From contig JAGWWF010000015.1 in the NCBI GenBank assembly GCA_018970445.1, positions 19,549-83,548 of the forward strand: 64,000 nucleotides of DNA. The letters are read 5' to 3'. The notes below the pieces were generated by a model, which was given only the letters and a program-made list of their open reading frames with translations, was not told the DNA's origin and searched no databases. Positions 29,127 through 41,466 of this stretch are shown here, one piece after another (the stretch's first letter is position 1; each line of letters starts with the position of its first letter). The translations under genes and the position numbers were made by a program. This DNA comes from Alphaproteobacteria bacterium (GTDB lineage: Bacteria; Pseudomonadota; Alphaproteobacteria; Sphingomonadales; Sphingomonadaceae).

Positions 29127-29807
29127 TCAGGCCGCGACCAGCTTGCCGTGCTGAAGCGTCACCACCCGGTCCAGCCGGTGGGCCAGTGCCAGATTGTGGG
29201 TGGCGACCAGCGCGGCGGCACCGGTGGAGCGGACGAGATCGAGGAAGGCGGCCAGCACCAGCCCGGCCGTGGCTTCATCCAGATTGCCGGTGGGTTCATC
29301 GGCCAGCACCAGCGCCGGGCGGTTGGCCAGCGCGCGGGCGACGGCGACGCGCTGTTGTTCCCCGCCCGACAGTTGCGCCGGTTTGTGGGTGAGCCGCGCG
29401 CCCAGGCCCAGTGCGCCGAGCAGTTCATCGGCGCGGGCACTGGCCGCAGCCGGCGCGACCCCGGCCACCAGCCCGGCCAGCATGACATTTTCGCGCGCGC
29501 TGAAATCGGGCAGCAGGTGGTGGAATTGATAGACAAAGCCCAGCCGCTGGCGACGCAGGCGGGTGCGGCCGGCGTCATCCAGCTGGCCCGCCGCTTCCCC
29601 GCAGATGCGGATCTGGCCGGAAAAACCGCCTTCCAGCAGGCCCACCGCCTGGAGCAGCGTTGACTTGCCGGAGCCCGACGGCCCCAGCAGCGCGACGATC
29701 TCGCCCGGCGCGATGGCCAGATCGACCCCGCGCAGCACATCGATGCGGGCGCCCGCCTGTTCGAAATGCCGGGCCAGGCCAAGGGTTTGCAGCACCGGCT
29801 CACTCAT
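29127..29807 (-). CDS. lolD: lipoprotein-releasing ABC transporter ATPase LolD
   Basis: A 226-residue ATPase that powers release of lipoproteins from the inner membrane to LolA. Walker A is GPSGSGKST, the signature is [20 protein letters not shown], and Walker B is [13 protein letters not shown]. The ATG at 29807 overlaps the lolC stop by eight bases. Operon order proS-lolC-lolD-dnaE. Confidence 0.95.
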   Translation of the reverse strand: MSEPVLQTLGLARHFEQAGARIDVLRGVDLAIAPGEIVALLGPSGSGKSTLLQAVGLLEGGFSGQIRICGEAAGQLDDAGRTRLRRQRLGFVYQFHHLLPDFSARENVMLAGLVAGVAPAAASARADELLGALGLGARLTHKPAQLSGGEQQRVAVARALANRPALVLADEPTGNLDEATAGLVLAAFLDLVRSTGAAALVATHNLALAHRLDRVVTLQHGKLVAA

Positions 29808-31047
29808 AGCGCAGCACCGTGACCGGATCGGTGGAAGCCGCCTTCCACGCCGGATAGAGCGTGGCGAGGAACGACAGGCCCAGCGCCAGCACCACGATGC
29901 CCAGCACCTCCAGCGGATCGGTTTTCGATGGCAGCAGCGTGAGATAGCGGATGGACGGGTCCCAGATGTTGGTGCCGGTGAGCGAGGACACGCTATCCAC
30001 GATCGGCTGGCGGAAGCGCAGCAGCAGGAACCCCAGCGCCAGGCCAGAGGCGACGCCGGCCGCCCCGATCAACGTGCCCACCGCCATGAACACCCGCATC
30101 ATGCTGGCGCGGCTGGCGCCCATGGTGCGCAATATGGCGATATCCCGCGTTTTTGCGCGCACAAGCATGATCAATGACGACAGGATGTTGAACACCGCCA
30201 CCAGGATGATGATGGAAAGCACCCAGAACATCACCGTCTGTTCCACCACCATCGCCGAAAACAGCGCGGCGTTGCTGCGCGTCCAGTCGTTCACCACCGC
30301 GATGCCGGCCCATTTCTGGCGCAGCGGTTCCAGCAGGGCGGCGGCGCGATCGGGATCGGTGGTTTCCACCTCCACCATGCTCACCGCCTGATCCAGCCGC
30401 ATCAGCGTTTGCGCATCGGCCAGCGGCATGATCACGAACGCCTTGTCATAATCATACACGCCCACTTCAAACACCGCGACCACGGTGTAGGCGACGATGC
30501 GCGGCACCGTGCCGAAGGCGGTGGACTGGCCGGCCGGGTTGATCAGGCTGATCTGGTCGCCCACGCGCACGCCCAGTTGTTCGGCCAGGCGGGCACCGAT
30601 GGCCACGGTGGCATTGCCCGGTTGCAGCGCCGCCAGCGCGCCGCCGCGCACATTGGTGGCGATGGTGGGATTGGCCCTGATGTCGGCCAGCGCGAGGCCG
30701 CGCACGATCACGCCTTCCACCCGGCCGCCGGCGCTGGCCATCAGCGGCTGTTCGATCATCGGCGCGGCGCGCACCACGCCGGGCAGCGCGCGCGCATCGG
30801 CCACCACTTGGCGCCATTGATCAAGCCGGCCGCCATAGCCCTGCACCACGGCATGGCCATTCAGGCCGATGATGCGATCGAACAGTTCGGCGCGAAAGCC
30901 GTTCATCACGCTCATCACCGCGATCAGCGCGGCCACGCCCAGAGCCACCGCCACCAGGCTGATGCCGGCCACCAGGAAGATGAAGCCTTCACCCTGCCCC
31001 GGCGTGAGATAGCGCCGGATGATCAGCCGTTCGTGGGCGGTGATCAA
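29800..31047 (-). CDS. lolC: lipoprotein-releasing permease LolC/LolE
   Basis: A 415-residue FtsX-fold permease of the LolCDE complex. Four membrane segments are expected: the first near residues 20-45 ([20 protein letters not shown]), the rest in the C-terminal third ([20 protein letters not shown] and later). [20 protein letters not shown] and [18 protein letters not shown] are family blocks. The start is TTG at 31047, which shares TTGA with the proS stop; this gives the usual [14 protein letters not shown]-terminus and no other start fits. A single permease gene suggests a LolF-type homodimer rather than separate LolC and LolE (inference). Confidence 0.93.
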   Translation of the reverse strand: MITAHERLIIRRYLTPGQGEGFIFLVAGISLVAVALGVAALIAVMSVMNGFRAELFDRIIGLNGHAVVQGYGGRLDQWRQVVADARALPGVVRAAPMIEQPLMASAGGRVEGVIVRGLALADIRANPTIATNVRGGALAALQPGNATVAIGARLAEQLGVRVGDQISLINPAGQSTAFGTVPRIVAYTVVAVFEVGVYDYDKAFVIMPLADAQTLMRLDQAVSMVEVETTDPDRAAALLEPLRQKWAGIAVVNDWTRSNAALFSAMVVEQTVMFWVLSIIILVAVFNILSSLIMLVRAKTRDIAILRTMGASRASMMRVFMAVGTLIGAAGVASGLALGFLLLRFRQPIVDSVSSLTGTNIWDPSIRYLTLLPSKTDPLEVLGIVVLALGLSFLATLYPAWKAASTDPVTVLRYE

Positions 31048-32354
31048 ATGCGGCCAACCACGGCTTCGATCGGCACTTCCACCCGCTCGCCGGTGGCGCG
31101 GCGTTTCAGTTCGACAACGCCGGCGGCCAGGCCCTTGGGGCCAATGATCACCTGCCACGGAATGCCGATCAGATCGGCGGTGGCGAATTTCGCGCCGCCG
31201 CGCTCATCGCGATCATCATAGAGCACATCCACGCCGGCCGCCGTGAAATCGGCATAAAGCCGGTCGCAGGCGGCCGCGCAGGCGCCATCATCGGCGCGCA
31301 GGTTGATCAGCGCCACCCGGAAGGGGGCAACCGCTTCGGGCCAGACGATGCCGGCCTCATCATGGCAGGCCTCGATGATGGCGCCGGCGAGCCGGGAAAC
31401 GCCGATGCCATAGCTGCCCATCAGCGGGGTGACCGGCTGGCCGTCGGGGCCCTGCACGGTGACGCCCATCGGGGCGGTATATTTGTCGCCGAAATAAAAC
31501 ACCTGGCCAACCTCGATGCCCCTGGACTGCCGCAGCGCCGCACCGCAGGCCGCTTCGGCGGCAGCATCACGCTTTTCATCGGTGGCGGCATAATCGGCGT
31601 TGAGGCCGTTGATGAAGGCTGCCAGCGCCGCCCGGTCATCGGCGTCGACATGGCCGGTATCGCGTGGGCGCAGCCAGTTCTCATGATAGAAGACATCGCT
31701 TTCGCCGGTGGGGGCCAGCACGATGAATTCGTGGGACAGATCACCGCCAATGGGGCCGGTATCGGCCTGCATCGGAATGGCATTCAGGCCCATGGCGGCA
31801 AAGGTGCGCAGATAGGCGATGAACATGCGGTTGTAGCTGTGAACCGCGGCATCATAATCCAGATCGAAGCTGTAGGCATCCTTCATCAGGAATTCGCGGC
31901 CGCGCAGCACGCCAAAGCGCGGCCGCACCTCGTCGCGGAACTTCCACTGGATCTGGTAGATGTTGCGCGGCAGGTCGCGATAGGATTTGGAGCCATTCTG
32001 GAAGATGGCGGTGAACAGCTCCTCGGCGGTGGGGCTGAACAGCATGTCGCGATCATGGCGATCGGTGATGCGCAGCATTTCCGGGCCATAGGCATCGTAA
32101 CGGCCGGATTGCCGCCACAGATCGGCGGACTGGATGGTGGGCATCAGCACCTCGATTGCGCCGGCGCGATCCTGTTCGCGGCGCACGACCTTTTCGATGT
32201 TGGCCAGCACGCGCCTGCCCAGCGGCAGCCAGGCATAGATGCCGGCCGATGTCTGCCGGATCATCGCGGCGCGCAGCATCAGCTGGTGCGAAATCACCTG
32301 GGCCTCGCCCGGCGTTTCCTTGAGGACAGGCATGAAATAACGGGACAGGCGCAC
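31044..32354 (-). CDS. proS: prolyl-tRNA synthetase
   Basis: A 436-residue class II synthetase of the short alphaproteobacterial type that lacks the ~180-residue editing insertion found in E. coli ProS (572). Motif blocks: [40 protein letters not shown] and [20 protein letters not shown], with an anticodon-binding domain at the end. GTG 32354 is the best start (gives [14 protein letters not shown]). First gene of proS-lolC-lolD-dnaE. Confidence 0.95.
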   Translation of the reverse strand: MRLSRYFMPVLKETPGEAQVISHQLMLRAAMIRQTSAGIYAWLPLGRRVLANIEKVVRREQDRAGAIEVLMPTIQSADLWRQSGRYDAYGPEMLRITDRHDRDMLFSPTAEELFTAIFQNGSKSYRDLPRNIYQIQWKFRDEVRPRFGVLRGREFLMKDAYSFDLDYDAAVHSYNRMFIAYLRTFAAMGLNAIPMQADTGPIGGDLSHEFIVLAPTGESDVFYHENWLRPRDTGHVDADDRAALAAFINGLNADYAATDEKRDAAAEAACGAALRQSRGIEVGQVFYFGDKYTAPMGVTVQGPDGQPVTPLMGSYGIGVSRLAGAIIEACHDEAGIVWPEAVAPFRVALINLRADDGACAAACDRLYADFTAAGVDVLYDDRDERGGAKFATADLIGIPWQVIIGPKGLAAGVVELKRRATGERVEVPIEAVVGRI

Positions 32355-32685
32355 GATGATCTCTTGGGCTGTGGAACGTGAACGCGGCCTTAGCACGTCT
32401 GGCCCGGCGGGCAAGCTGGCGACGCGGTGTTGCAGCAAGGCCACAGTTCACGATTTCGTCACGACCCGGCCAAACAGCCGGCCTGACAGAGGCGGCGAAT
32501 CGGCATATCAATTGTGAACAGACGCGGGGCGCCTTGTGCGGCCAGGGTCTTGGGGAGAAAGACGACGCGGGTTCACCGTCAGCGCGCCGCCCGATCTGGG
32601 CCGGCAGCGCGCGCCGGCCGGAGCAGATGGGGGCATTGGCTCCGGCCGGTGCCGAACGGTGGATATTGGGTCAGTCTCGTCACGG
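32355..32685. other. intergenic region, possible small RNA gene
   Basis: No supported protein frame lies in these 331 bases. The right part (about 32515-32685) has several GC-rich inverted segments, such as GCAGCGCGCGCCGGCC and CCGGCCGGAGCAG against GCTCCGGCCGG, and runs straight into a very strong hairpin terminator on the plus strand. A transcript that ends there cannot come from proS (opposite strand), so an unannotated plus-strand RNA is possible. I could not match it to a known RNA family. Confidence 0.35.
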
Positions 32686-32718
32686 GGCCCCCGGCAAGGT
32701 GACTTGCCGGGGGCCTTT
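32686..32718 (+). terminator. strong rho-independent terminator without an upstream gene
   Basis: GGCCCCCGGCAAG and CTTGCCGGGGGCC pair perfectly over 13 bases with loop GTGA, followed by TTTCCCGTTT. No plus-strand protein gene precedes it for 3 kb or more. It stands 80 bp before the enoyl-CoA hydratase start. Confidence 0.75.
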
Positions 32719-32798
32719 CCCGTTTCGCCCCCCTGCTTTCATCAGGCCGCGCCGTCCCGCCCCGCATGGCACAAGCAGCGCAAAGGGGAGGACAGACC

Positions 32799-33581
32799 AT
32801 GGCCCATGAACATGTGACGGTGGAGCGCGACGGCAAGATCCTGATCGTCACCATCAACCGGCCCGACCGGATGAACGCGCTGCATCCGCCGGCCAATGAG
32901 GAGCTGGACCAGATCTTCAATGAGTTCGCCGCCGATCCCGATCTGTGGGTGGCGATCATCACCGGGGCGGGGCCGCGGGCCTTTTCCGCCGGCAATGATC
33001 TGCGCTGGCAAGCCGAGGGCAATGCCATCACCGTGCCGCCATCGGGCTTTGGCGGGCTGACCAGCCGCTGGGATCTGGACAAGCCGGTGATCGCGGCGGT
33101 GAACGGTGTCGCCATGGGCGGCGGTTTTGAGGTGGCGCTGGCCGCCGACATCATCATCGCCGCCGATACTGCCAGCTTCGCCCTGCCCGAACCCAAGGTG
33201 GGGCTGGCAGCGCTGGCCGGCGGGCTGCACCGGCTGCCGCGCGCCATCGGCGTGTCGCGCGCCATGGCGATGATCCTGACGGCGCGCACGGTTTCGGCCG
33301 CCGAAGGCAAGGATCTGGGCTTTGTGGCCGAGGTGGTGGCCGCCGCCGATCTGCTGCCCCGCGCCCGCGCCCTGGCGGCGGCGATATGCGAATTGTCACC
33401 GCTGTCGCTCCGGGCATCGAAACAGGCGGTGCTCAAGGGGCTGGAGGAGCCCAGCTTGCGCGCCGCCTATGAAGGCCAGGGCCGTTATCCGGCGGTGCAG
33501 GCGCTGTTCCGCAGCGAGGATCTGCGCGAAGGCCCGCTGGCCTTTGCCCAGAAACGCAAACCGGAGTGGAAGGGCCGCTGA
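32799..33581 (+). CDS. enoyl-CoA hydratase/isomerase family, CaiD-like
   Basis: A 260-residue crotonase-fold enzyme acting on acyl-CoA thioesters. The oxyanion-hole segments are AFSAGNDLRW and VAMGGGFEVALAADIIIA, followed by FALPEPKVGLAALAGG with the glutamate typical of carnitinyl-CoA dehydratase-like members. ATG 32799 follows AAAGGGGAGGAC. It stands alone, convergent with eno. The exact acyl-CoA is unknown. Confidence 0.88.
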   Translation: MAHEHVTVERDGKILIVTINRPDRMNALHPPANEELDQIFNEFAADPDLWVAIITGAGPRAFSAGNDLRWQAEGNAITVPPSGFGGLTSRWDLDKPVIAAVNGVAMGGGFEVALAADIIIAADTASFALPEPKVGLAALAGGLHRLPRAIGVSRAMAMILTARTVSAAEGKDLGFVAEVVAAADLLPRARALAAAICELSPLSLRASKQAVLKGLEEPSLRAAYEGQGRYPAVQALFRSEDLREGPLAFAQKRKPEWKGR

Positions 33582-33593
33582 GCGGCCCTGCCC

Positions 33594-35813
<2,220 letters not shown>

Positions 35814-35824
<11 letters not shown>

Positions 35825-36308
35825 AGCCACCATCGAGGATCTGGCCCGCGCCACCGATGATGCCGGCGCCGCCCTGGCCGATGAGGTGAACGGCCTGACC
35901 GACCGGATCGCACCGCGCCAGCTGGTGGACGATGCCCTGGACACGGTGAAGACGCGGGGGCTTGGCCTGGCCCGTGATGCCGGCGCCACGGTGAAGGCGC
36001 ATCCCTATGCCACGGCCGCCGCCGTCGCTGCCGTCGGTCTGGCGCTCTATGCCGGCAACCGCATATCAAAGGCGGAACTGGACATTGACCGCGATATCGA
36101 AGGCTATACCGATTATGAGGACGCGGCGCTGCTGGCGGCCTCTGGCGGCGGCAACAGCATCGATGCGCGCGAACTGGTGAAGGAAAACCCTGTGGTGGCG
36201 ATCCTGGCCGGGGTGGCCGCCGGCGCGGCGCTGGCCATGCTGTTTCCCACCAGCACGGCCGAAAAGCGCAGCCTGGGCGCGCTCGCCCGCCGCATCACCA
36301 GCCGCTAA
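35814..36308 (+). CDS. DUF883/DUF3618-like membrane protein
   Basis: A 164-residue protein with an acidic helical N-terminus (NEATIEDLARATDDAGAALA), a membrane segment at YATAAAVAAVGLALYAGN and a second at VVAILAGVAAGAALAMLF. It has the character of DUF3618/YqjD-type proteins and completes the cluster. Function unknown; the E. coli yqjCDEK counterparts are RpoS-controlled, which is background and not shown here. Confidence 0.75.
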
Positions 36309-36344
36309 GCTGCGGTTCAGCCGCACGGCGTCACGGGTTCGCGC

Positions 36345-36986
36345 ATGATGAAAATACCGCTCCTTCTGGCCGCTGCCGTGCTGGCCATCGCCCTGCCCGT
36401 CTTTCCGGCCGCCGCCCAGGTTGGCGCTGCCAGCAGCGCCAGCCCCGGCGACCCGGCGGCGCGGCCGTTCGTTGAGAATCTGGTGAACAGCGGCTTTGCC
36501 GTGCTGCGCGACAAATCGTTGAGCCGGCAGGCAGGCCGGGCCAAGTTCCGCACCATCCTCACCCAGAATGTCGCGCTGGACGATATCGGCATGCGGCTGA
36601 TCCGCCGCCAGCGTGGCCAGGTGACGCCAGCGCAGCTGGAGGCCTATCGCGCCGCCTTCCCGGAATTCGTGCTGAATGCCTATGCCGATCGCCTGTATGA
36701 TTATGCCGATGCCAGGGTGACGGTGCAGCGCACCGTGGGGCGCGGGCCCTATACCGAGGTGTATACCCGCGTCACCCGCCCCGGCGCGCAGCCGGTGGAC
36801 ACGATCTGGCAGGTGAAAAGCGACGGCGGCAAGCTGATGGTCAACAATCTGATCGTCAGCGGCGTCAATCTATCGCTTACCCAGGAAGCGGATTTTGCCA
36901 GCTATGTCGCCAGGAACGGCTTTGACGCGCTGGTGACATTCATGAAAAGTGCCAACGCCAAATCACTCGCGGGGCAGAAGCCATGA
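36345..36986 (+). CDS. MlaC/Ttg2D-like periplasmic phospholipid-binding protein
   Basis: A 213-residue exported protein (signal peptide ending near AAAQ) of the MlaC family, which shuttles phospholipids between the outer-membrane Mla complex and the inner-membrane ABC transporter. Typical are ILTQNVALDDIGMRLI, YRAAFPEFVLNAYADRLYDY and WQVKSDGGKLMVNNLIVSGV. No mlaDEF genes are near. A second ATG at 36348 is equally possible. Its stop overlaps the start of the next gene (ATGA). Confidence 0.85.
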   Translation: MMKIPLLLAAAVLAIALPVFPAAAQVGAASSASPGDPAARPFVENLVNSGFAVLRDKSLSRQAGRAKFRTILTQNVALDDIGMRLIRRQRGQVTPAQLEAYRAAFPEFVLNAYADRLYDYADARVTVQRTVGRGPYTEVYTRVTRPGAQPVDTIWQVKSDGGKLMVNNLIVSGVNLSLTQEADFASYVARNGFDALVTFMKSANAKSLAGQKP

Positions 36987-37555
36987 TCGATATCCACCCC
37001 ACCGCCTTTGTCCATCCTTCCGCCCAGATCTATGGCAAGGTGACAGTGGGGCCGCGCGCCAGCATCTGGTGCAACGCGGTGATCCGGGCCGAATGCGCCC
37101 ATGTCGAAATCCACGAAGGTGCCAATATCCAGGATTTCGTGATGATCCACACCGATCCCGGCAAACCGGTGGTGGTGGGGGCCTATACCAGCGTCACCCA
37201 TCATGTGACGCTGCATGGCTGCCAGATCGGCGATCATTGCCTGATCGGGATCAACGCCACCGTGTACAACGGTGCCAGCATCGGGGCCGGCTCCATCGTC
37301 GGCCAGCACGCCTATTGCAAGGACCGGTTCACGGCGGCCGAACACAGCATCATCGTCGGCAGCCCGGCCAAGGTGATCGCCACGCGCGACAATCGCCTGC
37401 CCAACCGCATCAACGCCGAATTCTACATGCGCAATGGCGAATGTTACCGCGCCGGCAACCACCGCGCCTGGGATGGCCCCGAATTCGATGCCTGGTTTGC
37501 CGCCACCATGCAGCGGTTGCAGACCGAATATGCACAGGCGCCCACTGGCGCTTGA
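36983..37555 (+). CDS. gamma-carbonic-anhydrase-like hexapeptide-repeat protein
   Basis: A 190-residue left-handed beta-helix protein of the gamma-carbonic anhydrase/PaaY/CaiE group. The first coils read PTAFVHPSAQIYGKVTVGPR; histidines in VMIHTD and TSVTHHVTLHGC sit where the zinc ligands are expected. The C-terminal helix carries YRAGNHRAWD. It is translationally coupled to the MlaC-like gene. Carbonic anhydrase or acyltransferase activity is not decided by sequence. Confidence 0.85.
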   Translation: MIDIHPTAFVHPSAQIYGKVTVGPRASIWCNAVIRAECAHVEIHEGANIQDFVMIHTDPGKPVVVGAYTSVTHHVTLHGCQIGDHCLIGINATVYNGASIGAGSIVGQHAYCKDRFTAAEHSIIVGSPAKVIATRDNRLPNRINAEFYMRNGECYRAGNHRAWDGPEFDAWFAATMQRLQTEYAQAPTGA

Positions 37556-37580
37556 GGCCATCTGCGGCTAGACGCCGCGC

Positions 37581-37793
37581 ATGAGCAAGCTGCATCTCGT
37601 TTTTGGTGGCCGCGTGGCCGATCCGCAGGGGCTGGAGTTCACCAGCCCCGATGATCTTCACGTTGTTGGCATCTTCCCCGATTATGCCAAGGCCGAGGCG
37701 GCCTGGCGCGCCAATGCGCAGCGCACGGTGGATGATGCCACGATGAAATATGTCGTGGTGCATCTGCACAAGCTGCTGCAACCCGAAGGCTGA
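37581..37793 (+). CDS. DUF4170 protein
   Basis: A 70-residue protein matching the small DUF4170 family of alphaproteobacteria (SKLHLVFGGRV, VVGIFPDYAKAEAAWRANAQ, MKYVVVHLHKLL). Function unknown. It starts 25 bp after the hexapeptide-repeat gene and may share its transcript. Confidence 0.85.
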   Translation: MSKLHLVFGGRVADPQGLEFTSPDDLHVVGIFPDYAKAEAAWRANAQRTVDDATMKYVVVHLHKLLQPEG

Positions 37794-37867
37794 TCGGGCA
37801 CACCCCCAAACAAGGCAGGCTTTCCTTCCGGCCGCCGCACCATAGAGTGGTGGCGGGAGGAACCATC

Positions 37868-39433
37868 ATGCCGCAAGACATGAGCTTTGGCGCGATTTTC
37901 GAAACCGTGGTGACGGCGGTCGATCCCGCCCGCCCGGCCCTGATCCACGGCGACACGGTGCGCAGCTGGGCCGAGGTTGCCGCCCGCAGCGCCAGCCTGG
38001 CGGCCGCGATGCTGGCCGGCGGCGCGGTGGCGGGTGATCGCTGCGCCCTGTTGATGCGCAACAGCGCCGCCTATGGCGAAAGCCTGATCGCCCTGGCCCG
38101 CGCCCGGCTGGTGCATGTGAATGTCAACTATCGCTACACCGGCGAAGAACTCTGGTACATCCTCGACAACAGCGATGCCGCCGTGTGCATCTATGATGCC
38201 GAATTTGCCCCGCTGGTGGCCAGCATCCGTGATCGGCTGCCAACGAAGCTGTGGATCCAGGTGGGCGGGGAGACGCCGGCCTTTGCCAGCGATTACGAGC
38301 ATCTGGCCCAGGCCGGCCACACCCTGCCGCCGCAGGATCACCGCGCGGACGACATGCTGTTCATCTATACCGGCGGCACCACCGGCCTGCCCAAGGGCGT
38401 GATGTGGGATCAATCGGCGCTGTGGGCGCTGATGAATGCCGGCACCGCCGCCACCGCGCCCGACAGCCTGGCCGATCATGCCGCCAATGTGGCGGCCGGT
38501 GTTGGCCGGCAGAAGGCGCTGGTGCTGCCGCCGCTGATGCACGGCACCGGGCTGATCATCGCGCTGGCCACCCTGTGCCGGGGTGGCACCATCGTCACCC
38601 TGCCCGGCATCAACTTTGATCCGGGGGAGGCCACCACCACCTGCGCGCGCGAGGCCTGTGATTATGCCGTGATCGTGGGCGATGCCTTTGCCCGGCCGAT
38701 CCTGCGGGCGCTGGATGCCGGCATCGGCAGCATCGCCACGCTGAACGTGATGATCTCTTCGGGGACGATGTGGAGCCCGGAGGTGAAGGCCGGCCTGATC
38801 GGCCATGCCCCCAATCTGATGATCGTCGATTCGCTGGGCAGTTCCGAAGGGCTGGGCCTGGGCGCTGCCGCGCAGACGAAGGACAATGCCGGCGCCCCGA
38901 CCAAATTCATGGCCGACGGCAACACGCTGATCATTGGCGATGACATGAAACCGGTGCCGCCCGGCACCATGGGCCGCATCGCGCGCGGCGGCCTGATCCC
39001 GCGCGGTTACTGGAAGGATCCGGTGAAGACGGCGGCCACCTTCCCCGAAATCGATGGCAAGCGTTATTCCATCCCCGGTGATTTCGCCATCATCGAAGCC
39101 GATGGCAGCTTCATCCTGCTGGGCCGCGGCAGCCAGTGCATCAACAGCGGCGGCGAGAAGATTTTCCCCGAAGAGGTTGAAGAGGCCCTGAAAACCCATC
39201 CGGCCATCGATGATGCGCTGGTGTTCGGCGTGGCCGATGAAAAATGGGGCCAGGCAGTGACGGCGGTGGTGGAAGCCCATGCGCCGGTGGAGGCCGAAGC
39301 GCTGCGCGCCCATGTCCGCCAGCAGCTGGCCGCCTACAAGGCCCCCAAGACGGTGCATATCGTGGCCAAGGTGCCGCGCGCGCCCAACGGCAAGGCCGAT
39401 TATGCCGCGGCCAGGGCCTTGGTGACGGGTTGA
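37868..39433 (+). CDS. AMP-dependent acyl-CoA synthetase
   Basis: A 521-residue adenylate-forming ligase that activates a carboxylic acid with ATP and CoA. The P-loop motif is IYTGGTTGLPKGVMW and the C-terminal hinge/lid motif is GRGSQCINSGGEKIFPEEVE, with the catalytic lysine region APKTVHIVAKVPRAPNGKAD. It belongs to the FadD3-like group, often found in steroid, terpenoid or aromatic acid catabolism. ATG 37868 follows GGGAGGA. Ends four bases before the convergent hydrolase. It borders the catabolic region that follows but has no copy of the 33-bp operator. Confidence 0.9.
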   Translation: MPQDMSFGAIFETVVTAVDPARPALIHGDTVRSWAEVAARSASLAAAMLAGGAVAGDRCALLMRNSAAYGESLIALARARLVHVNVNYRYTGEELWYILDNSDAAVCIYDAEFAPLVASIRDRLPTKLWIQVGGETPAFASDYEHLAQAGHTLPPQDHRADDMLFIYTGGTTGLPKGVMWDQSALWALMNAGTAATAPDSLADHAANVAAGVGRQKALVLPPLMHGTGLIIALATLCRGGTIVTLPGINFDPGEATTTCAREACDYAVIVGDAFARPILRALDAGIGSIATLNVMISSGTMWSPEVKAGLIGHAPNLMIVDSLGSSEGLGLGAAAQTKDNAGAPTKFMADGNTLIIGDDMKPVPPGTMGRIARGGLIPRGYWKDPVKTAATFPEIDGKRYSIPGDFAIIEADGSFILLGRGSQCINSGGEKIFPEEVEEALKTHPAIDDALVFGVADEKWGQAVTAVVEAHAPVEAEALRAHVRQQLAAYKAPKTVHIVAKVPRAPNGKADYAAARALVTG

Positions 39434-39436
39434 GAT

Positions 39437-40279
39437 TCAGGCCAGCGCGGCAATCAGCGCGGCGTTGGTGGCCGCCGCCGCCTCCATCGGGGCAAGGTGG
39501 CCGCCACCGGGGATCAGGCCATGGCCAAAGCCCGCCTCGGCCAGCAGCGCGGCCACGGCTCGCCGCCAGGGCGTGTCGTGGGCGCCGGCCAGCGCCGTGG
39601 CCGGCACGCCAATGCCGGCGACATCGGCCAAGGCCACCCGCAATGGCCGGCCGGGCCGGATCAGGTCACGCGCGTCGTAACGGGCCAGAATCGCTGCCAG
39701 TGCGCTGCGCACGTCAGGCGTGCCGGCGGTGAGCGGGTGGGCCAGCCAGAAGCGCCGCAGATCATCGAGCCGGCCGGCCCGGGCCAGCGCCGTCATTGCA
39801 GCCAGCGGCAGATGATCGGGCGGGGCGACCACGTCGGCATCCAGCGGCGCACCGATCACCACCAGCCGGTCCAGGCCGGCCGGCGCACCGGCCGCATGCG
39901 CCAGCGCCACCTTGCCGCCCTGCGACAGGCCAACCAGATGATAGCGCGCCAGCCCCAGCGCGGCGGCGATGCGGCTGATATCGCCCGGCTCTGCGGCCAG
40001 ATCGGGGGGCGCGGTGGATGCGCCAAAGCCGCGCCGGTCCACCGCGATCAGGGTGAACTGATCGGCCAGCGGGGCCTGGCCCTGCCACTGCCAGCGGTCA
40101 AGCGTCCAGCCGTGCAGCAGGATGATCGCAGGGCCGGTGCCGGAGATTTCAACAACCAGATCACCGCCGGGCACCGCGATGCGCTGTACCCGGCTGCCCG
40201 GAAACAACGATGCACCGGCCGGGCTGACGGAGACCGCCAGCCCGGCCGGATGCAGGTTACGCTGCGCTACGGAAATCAT
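39437..40279 (-). CDS. alpha/beta hydrolase
   Basis: A 280-residue alpha/beta hydrolase. LLHGWTLDRWQWQ holds the oxyanion loop, the nucleophile elbow is GLSQGG (serine), and GGGHLAPME carries the catalytic histidine. A serine nucleophile suggests an esterase or C-C hydrolase (the latter would fit ring-cleavage pathways). The start region overlaps the upstream VOC gene by 23 bp, so the true start could be further in, but the operon link is clear. Last gene of the TonB receptor-wrbA-VOC-hydrolase series. Confidence 0.82.
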   Translation of the reverse strand: MISVAQRNLHPAGLAVSVSPAGASLFPGSRVQRIAVPGGDLVVEISGTGPAIILLHGWTLDRWQWQGQAPLADQFTLIAVDRRGFGASTAPPDLAAEPGDISRIAAALGLARYHLVGLSQGGKVALAHAAGAPAGLDRLVVIGAPLDADVVAPPDHLPLAAMTALARAGRLDDLRRFWLAHPLTAGTPDVRSALAAILARYDARDLIRPGRPLRVALADVAGIGVPATALAGAHDTPWRRAVAALLAEAGFGHGLIPGGGHLAPMEAAAATNAALIAALA

Positions 40280-40820
40280 TGTTATTGCTGTGGTCGCCTG
40301 CCAGCCAGCGCTTCAGCTCGGCATGGGCGGTGGCCCGGCGCCTGGCATCCACCGCCGGATCGAGCGCTTGCGCCAGATCGTGGGTGAACTCCACGATCAT
40401 GCCGTTGGGATCGGTGACATAGAGCGAACGGCAATAGCCATGTTCCAGCACATAGGTCTGCGGTTCGGTGATGCCGGCAGCCGCAATGCGCGCGGCGATC
40501 TCGTCCTGGGTGGCCTTGTCGACATGCAGGGCGATGTGGATGAACGGGCTGGACGGAATGTCGGGGCCGAATTCGGCCTGATCATCGGCATCGGCAAACT
40601 GGAAGAAGGCCAGGCACGATCCATCGGCCAGCTCGAAGAACACGTGGCAATAGGTGCGCAGCTTGCCGAACAGCTCGTCGGCTTCCGTCCAGGTGGCGAT
40701 CAGCGGCAGGCCGATCACGTCTTCATAAAAAGCGCGCGTCGCCTCCAGATCCTTGGTGACATAGGCGGTGTGGTGCAGGCGGTTCGGCCGGGAAATGCCC
40801 TGGTTTTGCGTGATGGTCAT
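40257..40820 (-). CDS. VOC family (glyoxalase/extradiol-type) protein
   Basis: A 187-residue vicinal-oxygen-chelate protein. The first module begins HHTAYVTKDLEATRAFYEDV, with histidine and later HIALHVD and YVTDPNGMIVEF supplying the usual metal-ligand positions. Members bind a divalent metal and act as dioxygenases, lyases or isomerases. Context (hydrolase, CoA transferase, lyase) suggests a catabolic step; the reaction is unknown. It starts 27 bp after wrbA. Confidence 0.85.
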   Translation of the reverse strand: MTITQNQGISRPNRLHHTAYVTKDLEATRAFYEDVIGLPLIATWTEADELFGKLRTYCHVFFELADGSCLAFFQFADADDQAEFGPDIPSSPFIHIALHVDKATQDEIAARIAAAGITEPQTYVLEHGYCRSLYVTDPNGMIVEFTHDLAQALDPAVDARRRATAHAELKRWLAGDHSNNNDFRSAA

Positions 40821-40847
40821 GTGCGTCTCCTTCCCCTCAAAGGATAA

Positions 40848-41450
40848 TCAGCCAAACAGCTTCTTCGCAATCTCTGCGGTGTGGCGGCCCTGGAAACGTG
40901 CGCCATCAAGTTCGTTGGCCGAAGGCTGACGACTGCCATCGCCGCCGGCCAGGGTGGAGGCGCCATAGGGCGTGCCGCCGCTCACTTCGCTCATGATCGT
41001 GTTGCCGCCAAAGCTGTAAGGCAGGCCAACGATGATCATGCCATGGTGCAGCAGCGTGGTGTGGATGCTGGTGAGCGTGGTTTCCTGGCCGCCATGCTGG
41101 CTGGCGGTGGACACGAACGCCCCGCCCAGCTTGCCGACCAGCGCGCCCCTGGCCCACAGGCCGCCGGTCTGATCGAGGAAGTTGCGCATCTGGGCGGCCA
41201 TGTTGCCAAAGCGCGTGGGCGTGCCGATGATGATCGCATCATAATCGGCCAGCTCGTTGGGATCGGCGATGGCCGCGCCCTGCTGCGTCTTGTAATGGAA
41301 GGCGGCGGCGGTGTCGGCGGGCACCAGTTCCGGCACCCGCTTCACCACGGCCTCGACGCCTTCGACAGCGGCTGCACCCTCGGCCACGGCGTTGGCCATG
41401 GTCTCCACATGGCCCCACGAGGAATAATAAAGGACGAGCACGCGGGCCAT
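40848..41450 (-). CDS. wrbA: NAD(P)H:quinone oxidoreductase WrbA
   Basis: A 200-residue flavodoxin-like FMN enzyme that reduces quinones by two electrons. FMN-binding loops [18 protein letters not shown] and [20 protein letters not shown] and the late [13 protein letters not shown] are typical of WrbA. It lies 16 bp after the TonB receptor stop, in the same likely operon, which suggests that a quinone or hydroquinone occurs in the pathway (inference). Confidence 0.93.
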   Translation of the reverse strand: MARVLVLYYSSWGHVETMANAVAEGAAAVEGVEAVVKRVPELVPADTAAAFHYKTQQGAAIADPNELADYDAIIIGTPTRFGNMAAQMRNFLDQTGGLWARGALVGKLGGAFVSTASQHGGQETTLTSIHTTLLHHGMIIVGLPYSFGGNTIMSEVSGGTPYGASTLAGGDGSRQPSANELDGARFQGRHTAEIAKKLFG

Positions 41451-41466
41451 GTGACGGATTTCCCAA

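Noticed and set aside
25802..29392. Open plus-strand frame of nearly 1,200 codons opposite dnaE and lolD
   Set aside because: It is the antisense shadow of dnaE in GC-rich DNA: the composition is His/Gln/Gly/Arg-heavy, no domain is recognisable, and it crosses the palindromic repeat. dnaE has intact catalytic motifs.
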